Part shown: one piece after another, positions 1 through 5,569 of the stretch
How the letters are laid out: each line of letters begins with the position of its first letter
Position numbering within the stretch: position 1 is the stretch's first letter
NCBI GenBank assembly: GCA_028818995.1
Contig: JAPPMR010000210.1
Coordinates: forward strand, 1 to 8,545
Origin: Candidatus Poribacteria bacterium
Lineage (GTDB): Bacteria > Poribacteria > WGA-4E > WGA-3G
Length of the DNA stretch: 8,545 bases
Direction: 5' to 3'
The notes under the pieces: model-generated
Database searches by the model: none
What the model was told of the DNA's origin: nothing
What the model saw: the letters and a program-made list of their open reading frames with translations, nothing else
Program-made: the position numbers and the translations under genes

Positions 1-526
1 TGCCAACGACTTTTCTACGACTGAGTTTTGTCGCCAACACCGCCGCTAATTTCGCCACGATTTCCCGTGCTTTCTCCATATCCTCCGTTGTGAACTCGCT
101 AAAATCTTTCCGGGTCAGTACCTCTTCTATACTATAGGCGAGCGGATCGTCTTCCTCTCCTTCTTCCGCATCGTCTTCTGTCTCGGCATCCAACCACTGT
201 TCTATGACATCTTGCTCATCGGTAGCGTCGGAAAGCTCTTGGAGACTGGACGGTTCAGATGCCTCTTCCTCTGTCTCAACAGCTTGGAATTCGGGGCGCG
301 GGTATCGCCAAAACAGATTGAAAGCCGTGTCGAATGTCTCACGATCTGTTTCATTAGCGATGAGGTTCGTCCGCGCCGTATGGTAAAATGCCTCTCGCTC
401 ACCGATGTCGATGAGATGAACGCTCTCACACCAACTCAGTTGATTGGTGGTGCTCACATTGATACCCATCTGTCGGAGCAAGCGGCAGAAGTCTGTAATT
501 TGTTGGAGAAGGGTCTGATCAGTCAT
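1..526 (-). CDS. CoxE-like VWA-domain protein, N-terminal part (3' end outside window)
   Basis: An open frame begins with ATG at 526-524 and runs 175 codons without a stop to the left edge, so only the N-terminal part is visible. The start MTDQTLLQQITDFCRLLRQM, then REAFYHTARTNLI and FDTAFNLFWRYPRP (about residues 44-79), matches the N-terminal region of CoxE/VWA-containing proteins, where 'FxxLLRxxG...DxxxF...FxxFW' precedes the von Willebrand A domain. Residues 83-130 are strongly acidic. Residues 131-175 (SIEEVLTRKDF...A..LSRRK) fit the conserved segment just before the VWA domain. The metal-binding MIDAS motif would lie beyond the window. The ATG is one base after the stop of the MNT-HEPN gene, so the genes are almost certainly co-transcribed and translationally coupled; no separate promoter is seen. 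CoxE-like VWA proteins often work with MoxR-type AAA ATPases as chaperone or remodelling pairs; no such ATPase is in view. Family assignment is fairly secure, role unknown. Confidence 0.8.
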   Translation of the reverse strand, partial: MTDQTLLQQITDFCRLLRQMGINVSTTNQLSWCESVHLIDIGEREAFYHTARTNLIANETDRETFDTAFNLFWRYPRPEFQAVETEEEASEPSSLQELSDATDEQDVIEQWLDAETEDDAEEGEEDDPLAYSIEEVLTRKDFSEFTTEDMEKAREIVAKLAAVLATKLSRRKVVG

Positions 527-527
527 T

Positions 528-1475
528 TTACTGTTTCTTCAGCCACGTTATGAACGTGTCCAGTTCTGTGGAGATGCTCGGGAATACCTTATTCACTCGC
601 TCGGCATTTTTGAGCATTTGTTCATAGTCTAATTTAGCACCGTAGATATAGAGGAAAACGTGACGGAATCCCAGAAGATCTTGTAGTTCCGTAAAAGTTT
701 TTTCCGACAGGACAGGTACCCGTGTCGTTCTTGATTCCGCCATTTGTTGTAGAAGAGCTTTATGCCACTCTTCTCCTTCAGGCAATGCCTTGTCAATCTC
801 GCGCGCAATGTGCTCGAAAATATTTTCCAATTGCTTATAGAAATCGTAGAGGGACCTGGCAATCTCAATCTCTATACTCCGTCTGTACCGCGCGGGGGCA
901 TCTTTAATATTTGCTAAAGCTTCCCCGATGAGTCGAACTGCATCCGATACGTTTGTGTATCCATCGGAAATGCGTTGTATTAATTCCTCCTGATTCACTA
1001 CGTTAGTTTCCTCTCTTTTTATCGAAGTTTCTTGACAGTTAGGTCTAAGGGTTGTGGCGAAGCAGATTCCATTTTTTTCAATAAGCACGGCTTGATTCTG
1101 AATACGTTCTCGAAACTGGCCCTTACAATTGTTGAAATTGACTAAATCGATTCTGAATTCTTGGCTAAATCCGATAGTTTGTGCAACAGCCCGAAAATAA
1201 AGGTCAGATGGCATCCCCCAAACTGCAATATCAATATCTGACCCTTTTGAGAACCATTTCTGTCCCGCGAGTGATCCAAAAACAGCGACCTGTGTCACAC
1301 CGAAGTTTTCATAAAGCATAGTGGCAACCTGATGTGCGGTTTGCCAGGCGCGTTGTAGCAACGCCTCATCTACCTTCCGATTCTGGAGGTGTTGATCAAG
1401 TCGTCGGCGGCATTCCGCTAATTCTTCAGGCGATAAATCTTTCGCTGTGCGATGGGTATCTGTGGGTTGCTGCAT
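528..1475 (-). CDS. Nucleotidyltransferase (MNT)-HEPN fusion protein, downstream copy
   Basis: 315 residues from the ATG at 1475. A longer frame starts at 1499, but 1475 has AAGGAG 8 nt upstream (1484-1489) and matches the start of the upstream paralogue, so I prefer it. The N-terminal half is a pol-beta-type nucleotidyltransferase: VAVFGSL then SDIDIAVWG gives G67-S68-x11-D80-x-D82, with a third acidic residue D110 in FRIDLVNF, so the metal-binding triad looks intact. A linker of about 20 extra residues (roughly 140-160) separates it from a helical HepT/HEPN-like C-terminal half with LENIFEHIA, LPEGEEWHKALL and FRHVFLYIYG. In stand-alone MntA/HepT pairs the NTase modifies and inhibits the HEPN RNase on the tyrosine of RX4HXY; here both sit in one chain. 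The motif reads R271-x4-Y276-x-Y278, so the usual histidine is tyrosine. It is second in the operon, 16 nt after the paralogue's stop and 1 nt before the VWA gene. Toxin-antitoxin or defence role is inferred. Confidence 0.82.
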   Translation of the reverse strand: MQQPTDTHRTAKDLSPEELAECRRRLDQHLQNRKVDEALLQRAWQTAHQVATMLYENFGVTQVAVFGSLAGQKWFSKGSDIDIAVWGMPSDLYFRAVAQTIGFSQEFRIDLVNFNNCKGQFRERIQNQAVLIEKNGICFATTLRPNCQETSIKREETNVVNQEELIQRISDGYTNVSDAVRLIGEALANIKDAPARYRRSIEIEIARSLYDFYKQLENIFEHIAREIDKALPEGEEWHKALLQQMAESRTTRVPVLSEKTFTELQDLLGFRHVFLYIYGAKLDYEQMLKNAERVNKVFPSISTELDTFITWLKKQ

Positions 1476-1483
1476 ATCACTAT

Positions 1484-1489
1484 CTCCTT
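1484..1489 (-). promoter_or_regulatory. Shine-Dalgarno AAGGAG that fixes the start of the downstream MNT-HEPN gene
   Basis: AAGGAG read on the minus strand lies 8 nt before the ATG at 1475, inside the 16-nt gap after the upstream copy's TAG (1494-1492). The leader AAGGAGATAGTGATATG differs by one base from the leader of the upstream copy (AAGGAGATAGTGGTATG). The ribosome binding site was therefore duplicated with the gene. This argues against the longer frame starting at 1499, which would place this site inside the coding region. Confidence 0.85.
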
Positions 1490-1491
1490 GA

Positions 1492-2379
1492 CTACTCATC
1501 CAACTCCTGACTTTTCAACCATGCGATAAACGCATCAAGTTCTTTGAAGATCATGTCAAATACCGGACTAACCTGTTTTGCCTTCTGTTCTGTTTTTTGA
1601 TAATCCAGTTCATCGGTATCAAAGCGAATGAAAAGGTAGCGAAACGCTAAAAATTCTTGTAGGTTTTTGAAAGTTGTTTTGGAAATCACCGGTGGCCGTT
1701 TGGCGTAGGGCTTTGCCATTTGTGCAAGTAATTCCTTATGCTCTCTACTGCCATCGGGCAGGCATAGATCAACTTCAAGGGCGATTTGTTTAAAAATGTT
1801 CTCCATGCCCATATAGCAATCGGAGACACGTTTAGCCATCGTAACTTCTATGGCTATTTTGTATTCTACCGGAGCTGTTGCTATTCGTTGTAAGGCCTTC
1901 TTGATTCCACTGATAGACCTTTCTATTTTCTCGCGTTCATCGGAGATGTCTTGTATCAACTGCGTTCGATCCACGGGATAGATTTCACCTTTTCCAATGC
2001 TAACGGCTTGACTCTCAATTCTCTCGCGAAACAACCCTTTACAGCTTTCAAAATCAATCAGATCCAGCTTGAACAATCGGCTAATATCCTCAGCTTCCCA
2101 TACTGCACGGAAGTACATATCAGATGGAATGCCCCAAACCGCAATATCAATATCCGACCATTTTGAGAAAGACTCCCGTTTAGTAAGAGAACCGAATACC
2201 GCGACTTGTGTTGCCTCAAAATCTTCGTAGAGCATTGCTGCAACCCGATGTACGGTGCGCCAAGCGCGTTGTAGCAACGCCTCATCCACCTTGCGATTTT
2301 GAAGGTGCTGATCGAGCCGTCTGCGGTATGCTGCTAACTCTTCTGGCGATAAATCTTTCGCTGTACGATGGGTGTCCAT
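1492..2379 (-). CDS. Nucleotidyltransferase (MNT)-HEPN fusion protein, upstream copy
   Basis: 295 residues, ATG at 2379 with AAGGAG 8 nt upstream (2388-2393). It has the same architecture as its downstream paralogue. A conserved N-terminal segment (DTHRTAKDLSPEELA..RRRLDQHL) precedes a pol-beta nucleotidyltransferase with G63-S64-x11-D76-x-D78 and D106 in FKLDLIDF. A HepT/HEPN-like helical half follows (MENIFKQIA, LPDGSREHKELL, FRYLF). Hand-counted identity to the other copy, without gaps, is 37/39 over the N-terminal segment, 56/90 over the nucleotidyltransferase and 65/154 over the HEPN part. The HEPN motif is more eroded here: R247-x4-R252-x-D254, so both the usual His and the Tyr that stand-alone antitoxins modify are missing. 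First gene of the operon, driven by the promoter at 2401-2429. The NTase half is probably active; the HEPN half may be a non-catalytic partner of the other copy, which is inference. Confidence 0.82.
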   Translation of the reverse strand: MDTHRTAKDLSPEELAAYRRRLDQHLQNRKVDEALLQRAWRTVHRVAAMLYEDFEATQVAVFGSLTKRESFSKWSDIDIAVWGIPSDMYFRAVWEAEDISRLFKLDLIDFESCKGLFRERIESQAVSIGKGEIYPVDRTQLIQDISDEREKIERSISGIKKALQRIATAPVEYKIAIEVTMAKRVSDCYMGMENIFKQIALEVDLCLPDGSREHKELLAQMAKPYAKRPPVISKTTFKNLQEFLAFRYLFIRFDTDELDYQKTEQKAKQVSPVFDMIFKELDAFIAWLKSQELDE

Positions 2380-2387
2380 ACCACTAT

Positions 2388-2393
2388 CTCCTT
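2388..2393 (-). promoter_or_regulatory. Shine-Dalgarno AAGGAG of the upstream MNT-HEPN gene
   Basis: AAGGAG on the minus strand, 8 nt before ATG 2379. It sits only about 7 nt downstream of the predicted -10 box, so the transcript leader would be roughly 16-18 nt long, with the ribosome site at its very 5' end. Confidence 0.75.
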
Positions 2394-2400
2394 AGAGAAT

Positions 2401-2429
2401 AGGATAGCACGAAACGGTTAGGTGTGCAA
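2401..2429 (-). promoter_or_regulatory. Extended -10 sigma70-type promoter for the MNT-HEPN/VWA operon
   Basis: Read on the minus strand: TTGCAC (2429-2424), a 17-nt spacer, then TATCCT (2406-2401), with TGC immediately before the -10 box giving an extended -10 (TGC-TATCCT). The -35 is weak (TTG matches only), compensated by the TGn. Transcription would begin near 2394-2395. No operator-like palindrome overlaps it. Its -35 directly follows the T-run of the terminator of the upstream gene. Confidence 0.55.
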
Positions 2430-2430
2430 G

Positions 2431-2468
2431 AAAAAAGAGACGAGATAGCCTTTTGGTCCCCTCGTCTC
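2431..2468 (-). terminator. Rho-independent terminator downstream of the DUF262-DUF1524-Hfq-like gene
   Basis: On the minus strand a perfect 8-bp stem, GAGACGAG (2468-2461) with CTCGTCTC (2444-2437), closes a 16-nt loop that can partly pair further. It is followed at once by TTTTTT (2436-2431) and CTT. On the plus strand the stem is not followed by a T-run, so it acts on minus-strand transcripts only. It lies about 150 nt after the stop of the nuclease gene, leaving an AT-rich 3' untranslated stretch (2469-2619). That stretch holds two copies of TTATTGTCTG (2479-2488 and 2507-2516), 28 bp apart, and no gene I can support. Confidence 0.85.
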
Positions 2469-2619
2469 AACGGCCATTTTATTGTCTGTCTTCCCTTATA
2501 ATATCCTTATTGTCTGCATTTTAGGACAATGAGAGTTGTTATTAAGTTAATGCCTGTTTGGAATAAAATTAGAATCGAATCAAAGGATAATCATGCGATA
2601 GTTTCCGGATTTAGATTTT

Positions 2620-4902
2620 TTATTTATCCCATTTAGAACATTTCCGAACTCCATGCTTGTATACAATCATTGGTTGTCCGTTAATTTTCATGTAAATTGT
2701 ATATTGATCATGATCCTCTACAGTCCCACGGAGGTTGTTTCCACGACGTGTAACTATCTCTATGGGGACCTGATATTGTTGGGCTGAGTCAAGAAATTTT
2801 TGGTCAACAGTATGCTTTCTGATTGACCGTGGATTCTGATTTCTTGCATTTGGCTGGGTGATATAAGGTGGTTTAATATCATTTCGTACTGATGCAGGGC
2901 AAGCAAAAAGGATATGTCTTTTTTTTAAGGTCACAGAATCTCCTCTTATGGTAACCCCTCTCACTTCTGTTGAATATGATGTGATATCGAACAACTCTAT
3001 CTCTTCATTTCTGGTATCAGTGAGAAAGACATAATTGGCTGACTGAATCATTGCGTCAGACATAAACAGGGGTTCCTTGAACAGTTCGGTGAAATGTTTT
3101 GCAAATGGCCAGATTTTACAGAAGTAACCAAATAAGTCATCTCCTCTTTTAAGTATTTGATCTACATCCCAACCCTTATCTACCGGATACTGATGTGGTA
3201 TTTTCTTATTTAACATAAGATTTGAATTTTTAGAGAAAGATTGGCACTTGTTAGCATACGAAGCGTCTCCTACAGCCCAATTGTGATCTCTAGTAAGAAT
3301 AGTCAGATTTCCTATATTCCACAAAACCGAGTCCCTATTTTGGCTGTGATTGGGTGGGGCATCATTTAGCAACGGCCAATTCTCTTCTGCCTTTTTCCAG
3401 CTACGAGGCATTATATGTTCCAAGTTAAACTGACTGTACGGTATCGAAACTTGTTCTGTCAGGTTATTATCTTCTCTCATTTTCTGGTCAATTCGATACA
3501 ATATATAACGAACAATGTTTTGTTCATCGCTGGCCAAGTCTATATCATTAACCCACTTTCCCTCTAATGCACCTTTAACCTCCTGATCATTTGGCCACCG
3601 ACCAATCTTTGAAATTGGATTAGAAAGTAATCTTATGAGGTTTTCTAAGCTAAAATGATATTCTCCGCAAATTTCCTTTATTCGTAAAAAGAATTGGTTG
3701 AAAACTTCATTACTTCGAGGTACACACAACGTACGCTGGATCACATAAGACTGTAGTATCTTAAAGAGTAGCGGAAATCTGGAATCAGATTCGGATATTT
3801 TTACTTCATTTACTACGAATAGTACAAACGGGTACAAGTTTGTGATTTTGAGGTGCTTATAAAATTCCATTTGATGGCTAATTTCTGAATTAACCTTGGA
3901 ATCGACCATCTTTTTATAAACCTCTGAATACTTCTGTAATTCAGCGAATTCATCCTCAACTTCTAGAATTGTATTTCTAAGATATACCGTATCATATACA
4001 TCAAATAGTTGTCTCAGAGCAATGTTCTCCCTACCCAATTTCGCCATTAAAAAATGCTGCAAGAAAAGATCTGATAACTTTATCCTTTCTCCAGCTGTTT
4101 CTTTTTCTTCTTCCCAATAATGGTCTTCAAAATCGATCCAGTAATTTTGATGAAGATCATCCCATTTTGATTCAAGTGTTCTTAGAAATAGGTTATTCCT
4201 GAGGTGATCGAATTCAGCCAATGTCCTTCCTTTAGTATTGAGTGATTCAAATATCTTTGCCGGGGGCTCCTCATGTGAGTTGAGTAATATTTGAACAACA
4301 CCAAATCGATCTAACAAAGTATTCAATAGGATCTGCAACTGCCTCCGCTTATCGGGGATCCCAGCACCTATGTACTCTGTAATCTGTTTTACAAAATAAT
4401 CATATGCCTCGTAAATGCGTCCGCTCTGATTATCTCTTTTACCTTCGATTAATGATATGATTGCACTTCTATCAGAATTTCTTGTATTAGATTCTGGTGG
4501 TAGAAGTTTATATTTATCAAATACATCGTCATCAGGCATCAAACCATCATTGAATAAATATAAATCTGCTTTTTCCCCAAGGTGCCTATACCCGGGGGAA
4601 GGATGATTGTGACATATAGTGCTGATTGCACACAGAAGGATTTGAAAGGTTGTTAGACGCTGCTGGCCATCAACGATTTCGTACTTTTGTACTCCACCTG
4701 TGAATTTCGGTAGTTGTTTTAGAAGGATTGCGCCGGTGAAATGCTCTTCACTAGGATCATCAGACGTATTTTGGAGATCTGTCCAAAGTTTTTCCCACTG
4801 ATTCTCCTGGGTCCATACGTAACGCCGTTGATAGACGGGAATGATGTACTGTTCTCTACTATCCCCAAACAGTTTACTTACTGGTACATAGTCTGCTTTC
4901 AT
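2620..4902 (-). CDS. DUF262-DUF1524 (GmrSD-like) nuclease with C-terminal Hfq/Sm-like domain
   Basis: 760 residues from ATG 4902, chosen because AAGGAG lies 9 nt upstream and the family's N-terminus (VSKLFGDSREQYIIPVYQRRYVW) starts there. A longer frame from 5022 would run into a repeat. DUF262 occupies about residues 5-260: IPVYQRRYVW (21-30), EIVDGQQRLTTF (75-86) and FESLNTKGRTLAEFDHLRN (218-236). These are the ParB/GmrS-like motifs tied to NTP-dependent sensing of DNA. DUF1524 (about 485-575) carries the HNH-type nuclease signature LEHIMPRSW (H496) and WNIGNLTILTRDHNW (528-542). After a segment with LKKRHILFACP (659-669), residues 700-755 read as an Hfq/Sm fold: VPIEIVTRRGNNLRGTVEDHDQYTIYMK then IVYKHGV, with Y748-K749-H750. 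Related proteins are type IV restriction enzymes and SspE/BrxU-like phage-defence effectors cutting modified DNA. The RNA-binding tail is unusual for them. AT-rich versus flanks. No convincing promoter found. Single gene, own terminator. Confidence 0.85.
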   Translation of the reverse strand: MKADYVPVSKLFGDSREQYIIPVYQRRYVWTQENQWEKLWTDLQNTSDDPSEEHFTGAILLKQLPKFTGGVQKYEIVDGQQRLTTFQILLCAISTICHNHPSPGYRHLGEKADLYLFNDGLMPDDDVFDKYKLLPPESNTRNSDRSAIISLIEGKRDNQSGRIYEAYDYFVKQITEYIGAGIPDKRRQLQILLNTLLDRFGVVQILLNSHEEPPAKIFESLNTKGRTLAEFDHLRNNLFLRTLESKWDDLHQNYWIDFEDHYWEEEKETAGERIKLSDLFLQHFLMAKLGRENIALRQLFDVYDTVYLRNTILEVEDEFAELQKYSEVYKKMVDSKVNSEISHQMEFYKHLKITNLYPFVLFVVNEVKISESDSRFPLLFKILQSYVIQRTLCVPRSNEVFNQFFLRIKEICGEYHFSLENLIRLLSNPISKIGRWPNDQEVKGALEGKWVNDIDLASDEQNIVRYILYRIDQKMREDNNLTEQVSIPYSQFNLEHIMPRSWKKAEENWPLLNDAPPNHSQNRDSVLWNIGNLTILTRDHNWAVGDASYANKCQSFSKNSNLMLNKKIPHQYPVDKGWDVDQILKRGDDLFGYFCKIWPFAKHFTELFKEPLFMSDAMIQSANYVFLTDTRNEEIELFDITSYSTEVRGVTIRGDSVTLKKRHILFACPASVRNDIKPPYITQPNARNQNPRSIRKHTVDQKFLDSAQQYQVPIEIVTRRGNNLRGTVEDHDQYTIYMKINGQPMIVYKHGVRKCSKWDK

Positions 4903-4911
4903 ATCTAAATT

Positions 4912-4917
4912 CTCCTT
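4912..4917 (-). promoter_or_regulatory. Shine-Dalgarno AAGGAG that fixes the start of the DUF262 gene
   Basis: AAGGAG on the minus strand, 9 nt before ATG 4902. The open frame extends 40 codons further upstream to 5022, but that part lies largely within the inverted-repeat unit at 4966-5056, has no ribosome site of its own, and adds residues unlike the family. Confidence 0.8.
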
Positions 4918-4965
4918 ATGTAATTGCCAATACGGTAAGGGTATCCGAAGCGTAAAAAACAGTTC

Positions 4966-5056
4966 AGGACTTACACAGGTACATTCGCTGGCAAGGTTTC
5001 TGAACCTCACTAATGGTGCCATAGATAACGTTTCATGAAAAAATTGCGTAAGTCCT
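4966..5056. repeat. 91-bp MITE-like unit with imperfect 12-bp terminal inverted repeats
   Basis: AGGACTTACACA at 4966-4977 and TGCGTAAGTCCT at 5045-5056 are inverted copies (11 of 12 bases). They recall AGGACTTACGCA-type termini that I associate, from memory, with dispersed repeats and small transposons in cyanobacteria and related genomes. Inside are a short hairpin AGGTT-TCTG-AACCT (4994-5007) and a perfect palindrome TTTCATGAAA (5031-5040). I see no clear target duplication outside the ends. There is no coding capacity. It ends 63 bp before the ATG of the DUF262 gene and could supply or disrupt its promoter. Only one full copy is in the window, so repetitiveness in the genome is inferred. 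Confidence 0.45.
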
Positions 5057-5569
5057 ACACCTAAAATAAGTTTAACAAATCAATACCTTCGGAAAAAAAT
5101 AGTGGGTTTTACGAAGGTCGTTCCAAATGCCTGCGAAAATACACAAGACTCTTTCTCACATATCAAAAGGATAAAGGTCACAGTCCCACTGACAAGGCGG
5201 TGGAAGTATAAATACACCTTGTTTTAAGGAGACATCCGAAGCAGCTCTACCGAAACGGAAAGTCTTTACACCGAATATAAAATACTTTCGGCAAAACAAT
5301 ACCTTCGCCAAAACGATTGACTAAATTGGGTAAATATCCTAAAGTTATAGATATGTTTGGACAAAAACAAGGAAACTATAGTAGTTTTAGATTTCAGGCA
5401 CAATCGCCAGATATGAAATTGATTTTGTTCGCCCAACAGGTTTCGGAAACACTGGGGTAAACCGTAGATCTTAGTGTACCACATTTCCGATGTGTTTTCA
5501 AGTTTTTTCTTTAAAATTCACTACAACATTGTTGTCTTTTAAGTAAGCCGGAAAGGATTCCGAATAGAT
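5057..5569. other. About 510-bp stretch without a supported gene; repeat-rich
   Basis: I find no gene I would defend here. Structure seen: an inverted repeat ACCTTCG/CGAAGGT (5085-5091 and 5112-5118); an AATACCTTCG core at 5082-5091 that recurs at 5298-5307; CAAGG/CCTTG pairing around 5193-5220; CCGAA/TTCGG pairing at 5271-5291; GTTTCGGAAAC (5440-5450), similar to the hairpin in the adjacent 91-bp unit; CACAT-TTCCG-ATGTG (5480-5494) followed by T-rich sequence on the plus strand; ACAAC-ATT-GTTGT (5523-5535); and CGGAA-AGGA-TTCCG (5549-5562) just after the TPR gene. A minus-strand frame around 5270-5156 (FRFGRAASDVSLKQGVF) is open for about 55 codons but has no ATG or ribosome site. It could be the end of an old mobile element or part of a structured RNA. 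It must also hold the DUF262 promoter, which I cannot place. Confidence 0.5.
5281..5314. repeat. Imperfect 17-bp tandem repeat, two copies
   Basis: Positions 5281-5297 and 5298-5314 are adjacent 17-bp units of the form AATAC(T/C)TTCG(G/C)CAAAAC, identical at 15 of 17 bases. The first ten bases of the second unit recur at 5082-5091. It could be a binding-site array or a replication-slippage product inside the non-coding stretch. Confidence 0.6.

Noticed and set aside
204..553. Plus-strand and alternate minus-strand frames over the left end
   Set aside because: They are shadows of the VWA gene, whose minus-strand frame is open to the window edge and matches a known family.
1476..1499. Upstream extension of the second MNT-HEPN gene to ATG 1499
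   Set aside because: The extension would be encoded by the duplicated ribosome-binding leader itself; ATG 1475 matches the paralogue's start.
2423..2485. A 19-codon frame (MAVETRGPKGYLV...) across the terminator
   Set aside because: It is too short, has no good ribosome site, and its sequence is explained by the terminator stem.
4903..5022. Upstream extension of the DUF262 gene by 40 codons to ATG 5022
   Set aside because: It has no ribosome site, lies largely inside the inverted-repeat unit, and adds sequence unlike the family; ATG 4902 has AAGGAG at 9 nt.
5266..5484. 72-codon minus-strand open frame in the non-coding stretch
   Set aside because: No ribosome site, aromatic and cysteine-rich composition typical of random AT-rich frames, and it overlaps the tandem repeat and hairpins.
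5549..5562. Hairpin CGGAA/TTCCG after the TPR gene as a terminator
   Set aside because: Only 5 bp and followed by GCTTACTTAAAAG on the minus strand, without a T-tract; mentioned under the non-coding stretch only.
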